Shown here piece after piece: positions 1 through 14,096 of a DNA stretch of 64,000 nt; position 1 is the first letter of the stretch, and every line of letters begins with the position of its first letter. The stretch is from Steromphala cineraria. Lineage: Eukaryota > Mollusca > Gastropoda > Trochida > Trochidae. The translations under genes were made by a program, and so were the position numbers. Location: the NCBI GenBank assembly GCA_916613615.1, contig OU744732.1, positions 33,069,950-33,133,949 on the forward strand. The letters are read 5' to 3'. The notes below the pieces were generated by a model. The model did not search any database. It was not told the origin of the DNA and worked only from the letters and a program-made list of their open reading frames with translations.

Positions 1-1255
1 TCTTTACAAACAATTATTATTCATTATTCATGTTTACAGTCAGGCTACTGAATCTGCTTTTGTTTGTAGTTTTCTTGTTTAAATGATAATTGCCGAAATT
101 TAAATTTGCAAAACAGATCATTATCTTTTATTCAAATGAGAAATCATGTTGGCATCGTTTGATGTTTGCAATTCAAATCTAAAATTTTCAAGTTTGAATT
201 CTAATCTCCAAAATTATCAATATTTAAAATTTTCAATATTAGATATTGTATCCTCTATGACTGAATGCTATACTTATATATTCATCAAGAAAACTTTGAC
301 TTTCTGAAACAAAAAACATATAAAATATAAAAAGATTTAGACCATAGAATATTGTATAGAAAATAAACATAAGTATAAGTTACAAAGGAGTATTATTTAA
401 CAGAGGAAATTTCTTATAACTTATATATAGTTCACTTATAACTAGGACAACAAACACTTTCTTTTTGTGTCAAAGATAAATTTATTTACTAAGAAGAATT
501 CAGTCAAAAATGGGAAACAAAACATAGACAGATCACACTGAAATAAATAACTAAACATGTATATTTCTAATTACTGATACTAAGTTTGTAGATAGTTGTG
601 ATATATGTGATATGACATCAATCAATTTCAGTTTTTTTGTGAATGCTTATAATTCTTTTTTGTTAAAGCATATTTATTCATGAGTTAGGTATTCATTACC
701 AGTTCTAAATCATAATACACCCTTTTTAATGTGTAATGTTGCAATCATTCACATTTCCTATACACGATTGTATTGAGAGAAGCGAACAGTTTGGACAGAG
801 TTTGGATACATTAGTTAGTTAGTGATACAAAGTTCAAGATACATAAATGATGTAAAATGCCATTCACATGATTAGCAGTTTTAATTCAGATAAGGCGACT
901 GAAGGGCATCAACATTATTATCAAAAGTCTAGTTTATGCACATAATGCTTAAACGGCTAGACATCTTAAAAAAGTGAGAATACCTTAAAAGGGTTAGTTG
1001 AATTGGATCAGTAATGGATTATGAATAAAGATCCAACATGAAACCAAGTATTTTTGTCTTTCCAATGATAAAGGTTTAATTGATAGCGTCTCGAATCTGG
1101 TAGTGCTTATGTTCTCTTCTATGATAGTTACAATCATATTTTGTTCTTAAAATATGTCTTGACAATAAGTGAGGAAATTTTCTGGGAAAGGTTTATGCTA
1201 TAAGAAAGTATATGCTTCAATTAGGTTTGTGATTTATGAGAGTAAACAAACTTAA

Positions 1256-1531
1256 CTATGTCCTAGAACGGTGACGTAGTAATCTGGAGTGATGCCTCAT
1301 GAGACACCTAGTGGAATGGACGGTCCTTTGTAGAGAACAGTGATGATAGAACTTTTGTGTCTCAGTTCGTAAAGTGTAATTACCCTTGTCGGACCATTGA
1401 ACGTCTTTGTTCAGTGATGTTTGTACTAAGGTATCCCCATAAATGCCAACAGAGAGATCAGAGCCACTTATATACACTTCATGATTTACAGTACAGCAAG
1501 AACCAAATTCAGGAACAGTAACCAAAAATAA
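1256..1531 (-). other. Open frame kept in both copies, unrecognised (copy A)
   Basis: About 90 codons without an initiating ATG at the 5' end run from a stop near 1,541 to a TAG. The first half is coding-like (EFGSCCTVNHEVYISGSD then G-I-Y-G-D-T-L-V-Q), faintly like a kelch-type strand, though no full motif is present. After residue 47 a second frame also stays open for about 27 codons, which would fit a frameshifted relic. The copy B orthologue (33,075-33,350) has two amino-acid changes and two silent ones, giving no sign of purifying selection. Confidence 0.2.
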
Positions 1532-2439
1532 GAATCATATCGTTAACTAGGGATCTTGTCTGTATTGCTCATTTTCAGCAGAGGGACATTTTACATGTTC
1601 TTACGTAACAGTAAACAATAACAGTTTTGATGTGTGTATGGTATTTGTATGAAAGTGTAGACCTACAGGAAATTACTGCCTGCAGATAATCACTATTGGT
1701 CAGTTAAAGAAGAGATAACCAAACATTGTGCTATATGTCCGTGATGCAAGCATATATATTTATATATATTGTGACATTTTTTCTTTCCCAAAAGCATAAA
1801 TTCCTCATTCAATAACATTTGTCAACATAATCATTATTTATCATTAAGATCAATGAATGGCTCCTATGAATTGATCAAATAATTGTTGTTCTTTCTTTTA
1901 TGTCTCTCATACTTTATGTGTATTGTTTCATCTGTTTATTTAGTTTTTATTCAAGAAATGTAACTGTTCTTGCAAACCTTTAAAGGAGACATTTCCAGAA
2001 ACCCATTCCAGTATCCATACCTGATATTGTTATTGGTTGTTTACTTTCCATTCTCTACCCACAGACTTAGATCAAGTTATGAAGTTTTTATCGAGCCTCT
2101 GTTCTTACCCGCAGTTTCCGGTGATGGATATAATAAAACCGCAAATGATTGAATGTTTTTAGCAAATGACAATGTTTTTCGCATGGTTAATATCACAATG
2201 TGTTTGCCTTGAATTTTATAGCCACAGTGATGTTTTTAGAACAGGGTACCTTACTGCTCGACTAAATTTTTTTGCATCCAATCAGGCATCTCCCATTCCT
2301 CCCCATAAACTCGGCAAATAAGACTTGATCTACCTCTGTGGGGTGAGAGTGATTTCCATCAAAAGGTGCTTGCTTATGGCACTATCAACATTTTAGCCCT
2401 GGTTTAACATACGCTGACATATTTGTCACTAGAAGGTCA

Positions 2440-2600
2440 CCACCATCAATACTATATACCAGGTACCCATTTCCTGCTGGGTTAACAGAGGCACAGATTT
2501 AACTAAGAACAGTCTCTTGCCCAAGGTGAAACCACAAGTCTCTAAACTTATGTATTAGAGTGGGGCAAGAAATCAACCCTTCCAACTTTTAGTTTTAATT
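2440..2600. repeat. Widespread invertebrate repeat fragment, copy A
   Basis: CCAGGTACCCATTTCCTGCT, GGGTTAACAGAGGCA and TCTTGCCCAAGGTGAAACCA follow a word order (GGTACCCATT..GCTGGGT..CTTGCCCAAGG) that I recognise as a common dispersed repeat in marine animal genomes. The recognition is from memory and not verified. The orthologue is at 34,265-34,410. Confidence 0.5.
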
Positions 2601-5600
2601 CATCAATGAGTGGATAATCCATTTATCAAGCGAGCCAGCTCGTTCTTGCTGAATCTTGCTTATAGCGATCGCCTGAGCCTTGCACAGAATCACATGCCAC
2701 CATATATAGATGCCAATGTGATTCCTGGATTAACATGCTCGTTTCTTAACAATAAATAGGTGTCAAAGGAATCGATTTATTGGGAAAGAAGAAAGCAAAG
2801 TATTTAGTCACAATAACAACCTCAATCGAATTTTCTTTTGAATAGTTCAAACATTTTCGAAACGATTTGAAAGTCACACATCTACAAGATGAACAGGCAG
2901 ATGTTTCTACATATGAATTGATAAATATATAAGTTTTTTATATCTAATATTTTCCAAAATTGTTTATCTACATTTTGGTATTGCATTGGTATGTTCTAAA
3001 TTGATTCATATTTAACATTTTTACAGTAACCATCCTTGGATATGTGCCATAGGCAAGAAGATCATTTGCTTTATAAAATGTGTACATCAAAAGCTACAGT
3101 TGACAGATCAGTAGTTTATTGCATGTCGTATGAATATAACGTGAATGTACACTTACTAGTACTTGATAGATGTGGTCCTATATCACGTTTCGTACCTAAG
3201 GGTAATCTATTTTTGTGATAATCATTACTCTTGACTTCATAGAGTTTCTTCTTTCAATAGCCAACAATTGACATCAATCAATTGAATATTTTGATTAAGC
3301 CAATTTCATTAATTCAAGTAATTCAATCATGCTTTTCAGATATAAATTTTGATTATTTATTTGATGTATATGTAGGTCAATAATGGTGTAGATGTGGGAA
3401 AGTTTTGAGAGAAGTTTTCTTCTCCAAATATGGTTCTTTATTCATGTTTGCAGTTCACCATTTCGGTCGCAAAGGACAATGCTGATAACATGTTTGAGAC
3501 AAAGCAGTTAACATTTTAATCTTAGTCAACTGACATAGTCCATTACTCTTTTTGTCATGAAAATGTTTCCACCTATTTTGAAAACTTTGTTTCCCAAGAA
3601 CCGCTCTATAATAGGAAAGTTATACACCTAATCTTAAGTTGTCAAGGTAAGTTTCTTTTCCCAACCAGTTACAAAAAAACAATATTTAGTTTCAAAGGTT
3701 TTAATGTCTTCTCTTTGCATTTTGAAAATATAACAATTATGCTATCCGAAACTTCATGTTTAATATTCTGTATTTATGTTGAGAACTCTATTTTTCATAT
3801 GTCTGAGAACAAATACCTATGTTATCCAGAAATGCAAAGGTAAAATAAGATAGACGCAAGCAAACAGTTTCCCCAATTGAGGAGCTGAGAGAGGTTTTAT
3901 CCAGATAATTTAGTAAACGTAACCACTTGGTACTGATTAACAGTATTACAAGAGACTTAACCTTTTGATTTTTCAACCAACCTGAGAACTCATTATATTT
4001 TCCTAAACACGCTTCATTCCCGTACGTTAACAACTTATCAAATATACAATACCAAACATGTTACAGATGATAGTCTTAACTAACAAACATACACAGCGAT
4101 AATCATGTTATGAACCTAATTTGTTTTGTTACATAAGCTTCTGCAAAGCCTACAATTTACAGTTTGGCATATGTAACGACGCATATTCATTTTGTTTAAT
4201 CTATGATTAACCTCGGATTCATTTCACACTTTTTGGTAAGACAAATGCAGGTACACACATTCATTTACTTTGACTTATAACAATCCCAGATTAACTACAC
4301 AATGTTTTCGAGGCGTTATTTATTCAGTCTCTGTACTCCATGGATCAGCATGTCTTTCAAACAACAATATGTTGTGTGAGTACTGGCTCTGACAGCACTG
4401 ATTACAAGTTTAATCTGACAATGGTTGTTCCATCATCTGACTTTCAACTTATAATCCAAACGGTGTGACTTACCACAGTATTTCATTTTGAATTTAGCAA
4501 TACGCTTCCTTAACTGAACTGAAAGGTCACTAAAACGTGAGAAATCAGGGTAAGTCGCCTATAGAAACAAACATGTAGTAATTAATTTTGGTTGACCAGT
4601 GATCAACTCAGAGTCATGACCATGTTTCGCAAATTTAATAGCTTATCAACATCAACAATGATTAGTTGGTTAACATATGCTGCCTCGGGGCTCAGTAGTA
4701 TGTTGGCTATACATAAAAACAAACATTTATCTCCTTTGACCCTTAATTAACCCAAATTGCTTCTAAATTGTTCCTGTAACTGTGAAAACCAAATGAAATT
4801 CAGATTTCAAGAGTCATTGCCGTGTTTTGCAGTATGCACTTCAAACACATAGTAAATTTTCTTGACTCATGATAACCCAAGATCATTTATGTAGTTATTG
4901 TCACTTTAAGCGCTGAATCCCTGATTTTGATAGCCCAATCTACACGAATGTTTTTTAAAGCAGTCTGTATCTGATTACGTGTATCGTATTCGCACTGGTG
5001 CCTGATACTATTGCTGTTTATAATATAAAAGAAATAAAGTTTCCAACACATCAACACAAAAAATAATCTATACGCCTTTAGGTGAATACGCTTTTGTAAG
5101 TAAGTGATACCAGTAAACAAATTAATCCCTCTGGAACTCTGCCTAAGAAGATCTATCAACAAGTTTGTAAGAAAGAAAACTGCAAGATTTGATGCAGCAA
5201 GAACCACGGAAATGTATGATACGTTGTATTTTGATCTTCAATTGACAATATTTATTTCGTTTGAGTAATGAAAAGACTCAGAATCGATTTGAAAGCATCA
5301 CTTTTTTCATGGACAAAAAGTAGCAGAAAGAGATATGGGCTCATATTTCAATATGAGCACAGTGCACATATCACTTTTGCCTAGTAATGATTGTTGTCGC
5401 CCGAGGTCCAATTTCGAGTTCCAAATTGGACGTCATAACATTTTTTTTCTTGACGTCACTGTGGTAAGCCGTTGCAAGTGATGAGGCCTGTTTCTCAGAT
5501 ATTTCTTAGAGAGAAAATGGAATAGAAACGATAATAAAAAATTAGTTTTATAAGTGTGGCATATGACTTTTACTAAACTCACATTTGCATGTTTGTAGAT

Positions 5601-8600
5601 AATCCTCAGTCTCGCTCGGGTAATACAAAATATCACACTTGTTTCGTAAAAGTTATATGACACACTCTCTCGGGTAATGGTCTGTATGTACACATTATAA
5701 AACATCTGTTATAAATCGAAAATCATAATCAGTGAATGCACAATATCAAACTAACAATAGAGCAAGAATTAGTAATATTCCTTCATTTTGACAGATTTCG
5801 ACTCATTCATCAAATTATTGCTTAGCGATAACCTCACTCGTTACAATGTCATTAACCTCATGTTTGATAAGCAGTTATCTCATATATGGCATAACAATGA
5901 GACTTTATGGCTTAAAACGGGTTTTACCATTTTGACGTGAGTCATTGCACCATGAATAACGATCCGTTTAATCGATGTGATTACTCCCATATCCTACTCA
6001 GACATTGAATTTGTGAGAAAAAAAAATCACCGTTTATGGAAGTTGCACAAAAAATATATTTTTCCGAATTTACACTTTATTTTGCAGAGCAGTTTATATA
6101 TGATGACTCATACACAATTATTTTTTCAAAACATTGGTGTATGCCGCAGATGCGATTGAGAAGAATGTTGAAAAACACAAACCTCTTTCGCGACCGAAGT
6201 TGCATTGAGTCTCGGACCCTGGTTTATACAAGATATTAAAAAAGATTGTAATAATAGATGAAGAGGATATGAATCCTCTTTAATCATCTTTTCTTTGAAC
6301 ATAAATTATTTCCAATGATCCATGATCAATAACTGCTTAAAAGATTTTCTCCTGGAGAAAGAATCATATTCCAAAAATAACTTTAGCTTTAATCAGGAGC
6401 AATGAGCATATAAACCTAAGAAAACGATCTAACACGAGGCAAAATATAATTCTCAACTCCTAAAAATGTGTTGATGTTATGTGCATGAAAGCGTTTGTTA
6501 ATCTGAAGACATTTGTATTAACTGCCTTATTTTCTAACGCTAGTTATTATTGCAACTATATGCGCGTACAGGCCACTTATTCTCGCATAATTGTTTACAT
6601 ATTTTACAAAAGCACAGTTGGGATATTCACTCTTGACTAAGACACCAAGTGTCAAATTTATAACAATACTACACACATGCAACCCCGTTAGTCTTTGCAT
6701 TTGGTTGTCTTTATTGCACATTTGAGTTTGGAATTGCATAAACTACATGTAAGCATTTTTTTATTTTCCCCTCACAATGCTGTTTTTAGAATCACATAAA
6801 CACTACCTCAATCAAGAAGAAATGTTTGTAATCTATCTAGATTTCTCTCAACCGTGGTTTCAGAGATGTAATTTTTAGGATTATACCTAGATAATTATGT
6901 TCATTGAATTGGAACTTGATTGAATAGGAAGCAGGGATATCAGCGTAAGCTTTGTCTCATTTATGCTCTTGTTTGAAAAGATATTGTTTTTACCTTTAAA
7001 TGGACATGCAAGTTTGTTTTCAAAATTGTCAATGATAATTGTACGTTAATGCATAATGCCTCATTTTGATAGAGTCAAAAAATCTCATCACACCAACCAA
7101 TCATCCTCAGTCAGAAAAAAAATATAAAGATACACATCAAGTTCATTGGTGGTCATTTTTGTGTCGACACCCTTAATTCATTTTGTGTAAGAAAAAGAAA
7201 TCGCACGTCTGAAGTTTGCAATTATATGTGATATATCACTGCTTCATTTAGTTTAAATACATTGTCTTAAAATTTGAACCATTTATTTTCATTTTTCTGA
7301 CATCACCTTAATTCCCCCCTAAAATGTGCTACTGTACCATTAAAAAAGAATCTTTAGAGTAATTATGTCAAAGACAACATGTTGCATTCACAACAAAGAC
7401 AAACATAAAATCACATTAAGTATACATCTTATCATGGCGTTTTGTTTGTTATATTTGTAATCAAATCATGTATCCAACCAGGGATTTGCTTGCAAACTTA
7501 CTTGTACAAAACGTGAACTTTTTTAGTACTTTTTTATTCTCAAGTTAGCGCCATAACGTCTGCACTATATACAGGAAGATATGTTACAATGTGTATTTTA
7601 TCTTTTAAGGTCTGACATTGAAACCTTTGTATTGTTAATGTCACAAACCTGCCAGTTTATTGGATTCTATGACCTCTAACATTTGCATCGTTGACAGAAG
7701 TGTATACCATTACAGGGTCCGATTGTTAATTTAATATGTATTTCTCTTTTATGAGTTTAACATATAGAAGGCAATTGATTTCCCTGTATCATGAGTAGAA
7801 TGACTAGATGGCTGTCTAGACTGTCCCTTTGTTAAACCCACCATGGATGGTTTGATTAAAGCTAACTGAAAGTAGAATTTGGTAGACCATTCTAGATCAA
7901 GATAAGGTTGAAAGAAGAATCAATAAATGAATAAATATATATCTGGGAAAGCATAAACCAAAACTTGCTTTGTGGTTATAAGAATTATCATGTTTGTAGG
8001 ATTTTTTTATTTTTCATGATTAATCAAGTCTGAAGACACGAAATAGACCCTTCAGTATTTACGAGACTGAACACTTTAAAAAAATAACCATTAAGAAAAA
8101 CACTATTTCATCGTCTGATACGTTTCAACCATTTGACTCCATACGTATCGTATTGTGATGGTTTCGATGTTTCACTGACCCTGATAGCCACATAGAACTT
8201 CCATGCTCCTGGTAGGGTCATGCAAGCTTGATAAATTAAATTTCAACCGTTTTAAAAAGTGCTGTATTTTCTCTAATGTTCCTTTCGTACAGCCTGTTCC
8301 ATAATCATTTCTCACTAAACGTTCGGAAGGCAAATCTTCTTGAACAGCTCAAATACTAGTTAGCTCATGACAGAAAATCTTGATCCAACCTCTGTGTGAA
8401 TGAGATTACTTCAGCACTTAGAGGACTAAATGGGAGACTGGAAATGTTAAAGGCCTCATTGTTTAAACAAAAGTGACGCACAGTTTGTGTATTTTCCAAT
8501 CCCTCTACAATCATATTAAGTCCCTTGATCAAAACATCTAAACAGACGTAACTGCCAAAATCTTCAGTTTATATAAGATAAGGGTATTTCAGCATCTTAA

Positions 8601-8960
8601 CATAGAAAAAATAAACATATGTTTATCAATTCTGAGTACAATTACACCTTAGAAACAATGACCCACTTTCAAAAGTTCAATTAATTCTAATTGAACAACA
8701 AGTTAAATTTGATATGATACATCTCATTATTCCTTTGAGTATCAGAACATGTTTAATCATGCCAATTTAGCTTTGTCAATTGTTGAAACTGATAGCATGG
8801 AAATAGACCAAGGTACAATCTACATCACAAATGAGAAATGCTACATTTTAGATTAAATAGTTACCTTTAGATACTTCAACATTTCGTTTCAGTTTCCTTA
8901 GTTTTCAAATAAACATGCAATGTAACCAATGGATGAAACGGTGATGAACGCATGAACAGT
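2600..8960. other. Intergenic or intronic DNA, copy A
   Basis: AT-rich sequence with no gene or recognisable motif. Up to 6,780 it is almost identical to 34,420-38,600. The part 6,855-7,395 is missing from copy B. 8,205-8,375 is also missing, and 8,450 onward is replaced in B by about 235 unrelated bases (39,545-39,780). Confidence 0.6.
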
Positions 8961-8963
8961 TAT

Positions 8964-9228
8964 GGAAATAGGTTAGATTTGATCATCGATATCATGATGC
9001 TTAAGATGTAAATGAAATGGGCTACAATAGATCATCAAATTCCTGACGATTAACATGTATATGAAATAGGCTACAATAGATCATCAAAATTATGTATATT
9101 AAAAAGTATGACCTAGATCGTGAAAATTATGATATTTAACACGTACATGAAAAAGCTTAGTGGCAACAGATCATCTAAATTATGATGATCAATATGATAA
9201 TTAAACAGGTTAAAATTGGTCATTTAAA
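8964..9228 (+). repeat. ~50-bp degenerate minisatellite, copy A
   Basis: About five imperfect units read approximately ATAGGCTACAATAGATCATC followed by AAAATCATGATGATTAACATG and TATATGAA. Unit starts are near 8,966, 9,014, 9,064, 9,111 and 9,150. The flanking sequence matches copy B, where there are more units. Confidence 0.8.
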
Positions 9229-9229
9229 A

Positions 9230-10930
9230 TGCTTTCCGAATTGCATTTTCTGTACACTACAGAGTCATTGTCGCTTTTTCAGCATCTAGTTATATTTAAG
9301 CGGAGTCTGGACCAAGTCCTAATTGGACGTTTCCTGAAGGGGCGGATACGAAGAGCTAAGACTCCACAGGGGTCAATGAAGAAATCAAACTCATTATCAT
9401 ACAAGGACAGTTGTGAATGGAATTAGACTACAGTGACCAGTGCTTGTCTTCTAATGATGGGTTTAGACATATTAAAACGTGGTGATTTAGACCTAAACGA
9501 TAGGCCCTTCATTATCGTAAAAAGTATGAAAAATGAGAAACAAATATCACTAATCTGTGAATATTAAATAGTGAAAATATCTGAGCCTTCCATAATTTAC
9601 CCTCAAATTGTAATCACAAACCACGATTGCTTGATATGTGATGAAAACGAGAGTTAGCCAACCTGGCTTTGATACCTATTACACCATCGTTTTAAGATAC
9701 AATGTAGTAATGAGGTTTGATTTGTTTTCGCATTTACATATTAAATGTTTTTTATATATCAAATCCCCCTCCCACACACACACGTGCGAGATGTAACATG
9801 TTTGGCTTGACAATTTCTGAAAATATTAAAAGCTAGGAACAAGAGTCACCAAAAGTTGGCAAAACCAACTGGTCGCCAATGAATGAGAATATCTACCTTA
9901 AAAGTCGAATATTATGAAGAGAACAAAATCGTATATCTATTTCCATGCAAACCGCTAAAGGTCTACATTCGAAAAAGATGAAAACCCAAAAATGCAAAGT
10001 CATGTTAAGCATTAAACAGATGATGACTGATCCATAAGTCAAGAGTCCTGATACCAATAAAGATAACACAACATGTTTTAAAGGGTTGCCACGGACATAG
10101 TTGCTTTAATGGCATGTTATCAATGTTGATGACAGTCTGTACTTAATATCAGGCATGCAGATGCTTTGATGGTCTAGGTAATTATATCTCAAAACATTTT
10201 GATTCTCTGCAGGTACCAGATGGGTTGCAAAAAGATGGTTTTCTTGTGCAGGTTAGAAGGTACTTGCATGCAAATTTTGTTTTTATCAAATTATCTAGAA
10301 TTTTCCATTACATGTTTGGTACAGTAATTTGCATCAAATAACTTTTTATGGTGTATATTTCTGCGAAGTGCGATTCAAAATTGATTGACATTGGAAGTTT
10401 TCTATCTACCTATGTTTTGAAGAAACATGTCTGCAAGAATTTTGTTGCGATTTACTTATAGAATCGAAAATGCTATTGAGTCAATGTTAATAGCATCGAT
10501 CCACTAAAAATCATTTATGACTTCAACCTGAGAGATCATACAAGTGGTCTTTCTGTTATAATGCTTCCCCTTTGATCAATACGAAGGCACAACGACATAC
10601 AGAACTAAAAAAAGCTTGAGGCAATTAGAAAAGGGGAAGAGTGGGTAATTAGTTCCTTTCAATTCCATGAAAGGTTTCCCACAGTTTGAAGAATTATTCT
10701 AACGCCGTTTGCTGTACCGTGGCCGAAAAACACTTTATGGTTTGTGTCGTTTTACTGGCATTGATTTGTCAAGATATTTTTAGTATCTTTTGGTGTGATA
10801 TAACCAGTGGTAACAATTGCCAAATATAGCAAATAACGATTGTAAATATGAGAACTGTGGTACCACTTGTCATGTTGACAATGCAGTTGAATAGAAATAA
10901 GGTAAGAACCTTGAGAAAACACCGCCGTTT
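9230..10930. other. Intergenic or intronic DNA, copy A
   Basis: No gene seen. Around 9,290-9,470 there is a stretch (TCAAACTCATTATCAT..GACTACAGTGACCAGTG) related to 11,690-11,790 (TCAAACCTATTAAGG..GACTACAGCGACCATT), so a degenerate repeat family is present. A CA run lies at 9,774-9,784. Confidence 0.5.
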
Positions 10931-10939
10931 TGTCCATAA

Positions 10940-11060
10940 TAATAATTGGCCTCTCGAGACAGCAATTTTCAACATTGAAAAATACCTGTCAAACTTATAG
11001 CAGACATGCAAAAATAGCAATCCCAATAGAACAGAAGTTTACAGACACGATTGATGAATT
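10940..11060. repeat. Internal repeat R3, first member
   Basis: GCCTCTCGAGACAGCAATTT..CATTGA..ACCTGTCAA..AGCAGA..GATTGATGAATTTAGG matches 13,575-13,710 (GCCTCTTGAAACAACAATCT..CATTGATAAAGC..CTGTCAATTAAAAGCAGAT). Both members recur in copy B at 42,640-42,760 and 43,972-44,095. Function is unknown. Confidence 0.55.
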
Positions 11061-11193
11061 TAGGAGAAATTGCTCTGAACAGGGTTAAGTAGGTTCATGT
11101 TAGTGTTATATCTTTAGTAAGTAAATGAAAACTGTGGCACTGCAACAGTAGAAAGGTGCTATTGAGGATTTACAAAACGGAATATTAAATACA

Positions 11194-13570
11194 TTTCATT
11201 GTGAAAATATTACATTTCCCCCGAGTTGTTCTTACCACTGAATCAATAGTTTAAGTTATAAGGATCAAGTTATGTGTGGTCTCCAGTTAACATGACACAA
11301 CTTCCTCATTTAAAAAATGATTAATTCTATAAGGAAGAGACTCTACCCATTTATCACAAATACGCATTGACGATTTTAAATTATCAAGCTGATAGTAATA
11401 CATATACTTTAAAAATGCGATTCAATATGCATATATTTGGACTATGTTTTGCAGATTATTTCCCTAACGTTGACTGTATGTGGCGGACAAGCAAAACATC
11501 ATCGAGAACCCTTAGGGACCAAGGCAAAATTATATTTAACCAACTAAAACTCAATTTGGGTACTTTTTATAGTATGCTATTTAAAGATTTAATTAAAGTA
11601 ATATCAGAAAATACAATAACATGATATCAACAATCTCGTAAGTTCTATACCTAAGCCGCCGATTGATCAATCAGAAACCCCAGGAGAAGCATACAATAAA
11701 TCAAACCTATTAAGGAATCTGTATAGTTGTGACTAAAAGAGACTACAGCGACCATTCATAGTCTACTAATGATAAGCTTATGGTTATTATCAATTGAATT
11801 TCACAAAACCGGACAAAATGATGCAGACGTTGTGTGGATCAGAAGCATCATATGTCTGACGGGGTGGTCGAGTATCTACTGAAAGGGACGTATTACTATC
11901 ATATTACCTGGTACATTGTATTTATCATACAATGGAAAGGATATGTCTGTATCCTTTGGGTTCATATGCAAAACACATTCTAAAATCAAGCCTCTATCAA
12001 CGTTTTTTTTAAATCGCAATATATATCTTTAAGAGTTGATCCGGTGGCAAAAATAGCAAAACTATGGAGGAGTAATTTTACGTCATTTACTATCAAAATA
12101 ATTGAGGAAAAGTTGGAATAAATTCTACAATTACAATGTTTACTCCTCAATGATAAAGGTAATCTCTCTTTAAAATAAGTTGTGTCCACTTATACACTCA
12201 TTTGAGAAAACCTTGTCCTTGAGCTCTGATCTTAACTAATTCCAATGGGAGTCAAATTATTGTTTTCAGTTTTGAAAACATAATTTCTTATTTAAGGGTG
12301 AACTAAATTCTAATATTTTAATCATGAAGGTCAGCAATCAATTGTAACCTTTAATTGACAATAATTGTGTAAAGATTAAATCACATCCTGAAATCGGGAT
12401 GTTGGTGTGGCCGCAACCTTTGATAAACTGTAGCAGTCACTTCTTCAAAAAAGTGCATGGATGATGTACAGTTCACCGCGCAGAATTTATGAAGTAATCG
12501 TTAATGGCCTCTGGAATAAAGTTATAGCAAAAAAGTTAAACGTGGGAATACCTCATAACTTGTGACCTTGGACATTGACATTCAAGGTCACATAGTCAAT
12601 GAATACTTTTTATTGAATATAACAGTCATGAAATGGTTAATAGTGTTAATTGTTAAAATGAAGAGTTTTTGCTTAACCATGTTAAAGTCATGACCTTGCT
12701 CTGACCTTTTAGAGAATGTAGCTGAATTCTTCTTAAAATATTGTACTTCATCATAAATAATATACATGTATATCAAATTAGAGTTTCATAGCACAAAAAC
12801 TGTTCATTGTAAATGTTTTTACAAGAATGTCGTGGACGCCTTTCAAATTTATTTCCTTTTCAAAGATGATCTACAAGGGATGTATATCAAATCAGAGCAC
12901 AAAAACGTTATGGTGATAACAAGGAAGTTTTTAGTTATCTATGATCACCATAATGATGTTTGACCTCGAATGTGAGCAAAAAGTCAAAGAAATACCCTTA
13001 AGGTATAAACAGTATGATATGCAAATACTCGTTCACTTTGATATTATGTATTCTAAGAGTTGGAATGAAATACTAAAAGAAGAAAAAGAACAAGACTTTT
13101 GAGTGAATCTGGGTTTACAAAGTTGTCAGCAATTTTTCAGCCATTTAACACCGGGATATTGCCACCCAAAAGAGAGTAGACATATCAGGGTACCGATTTC
13201 CAATGTACTTTAGGAACTCATTATTCATTGTCATGTTGAAATGCATTTTATTAGAAGTGCAGTTGAATTCTTGGTAAAAGTGAGACATTCTTGGTAAAAG
13301 TGTGGTAAGGTGAGTTGATTCTATATATTACACCGCTTTCAAGAGTATTTCAATTATATCAAGGCTGTTTTTATAACCGCATGCTTAAAAGCCTGCAACA
13401 CTATTGTGGTTGTGCATTGCGGTGAAACCTGCGAGCATCGGCTGGAACCAATGGTTGCACTGCGCAGAAATTCAGTGTAATATTGTATCCAAACTTTACT
13501 GGGTATAGAACAAAGTTGCCGAGCCCCCGTCTGGATCCGAACTCATGGTTAGAGTAATGCTGTGTTTCCA
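11194..13570. other. Rearranged noncoding stretch, copy A
   Basis: It includes the segment inverted in copy B (11,660-11,855) and two blocks absent from B. The block at 12,555-12,600 has TGTGACCTTGGACATTGACA and TTCAAGGTCACA, a repeat type common in invertebrates. No gene seen. Confidence 0.5.
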
Positions 13571-13574
13571 GAGT

Positions 13575-13710
13575 ATTAAAAGCCTCTTGAAACAACAATC
13601 TTCATCATTGATAAAGCAACTGTCAATTAAAAGCAGATATTATAAAAAATATTCCAAATATTCCAAAATTAGTACAGAGTTTTAAAAACATGATTGATTA
13701 CTTAAGGACC
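13575..13710. repeat. Internal repeat R3, second member
   Basis: Paralogue of 10,940-11,060; the B orthologue at 43,972 is closer to the first member at several positions (CTCTTGAGACAGCAATCT). Confidence 0.55.
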
Positions 13711-14096
13711 AGTGTCTCTTTGGAGAGTTCAGTACCTGCATAAAACGCAAATTTCTTCAGTACATAGAAACCTTTACGTCCTGACAGAGCTGATTGCGAT
13801 GGGCTAGTTATTTGTGATCAGATAAGTTTATTGTACGAAAAAGTCGACAAAGGATGAGTAAGTGAGTTGGACTTCAACGTGTTTTCAACAATATTTTACT
13901 TACTATACATTTTTAGATCGCCATCCAAATGAGAGAAGACACATCAAGGAAGAGATGGAGGGATAGCCATAGTGAGAGAGAAACTCAAAGTTGGTTTTGC
14001 TTTTACCCGTTGATCTTTGGTGACCCTTGGTGGAGTATGTTAGCCCGGGGAATTGAAAATGATAAATTTTTAAAAGTGTGTAAATATAGATCTTAG

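Noticed and set aside
1970..2152. 60-codon frame conserved in both copies
   Set aside because: The whole surrounding block is equally conserved, so conservation gives no support for coding.
3788..4033. 81-codon minus-strand frame
   Set aside because: It is not preserved at comparable length in copy B and has no recognisable motif.
8964..9228. CRISPR-like array
   Set aside because: The repeats are degenerate and contiguous without unique spacers, and the genome is eukaryotic; it is a minisatellite.
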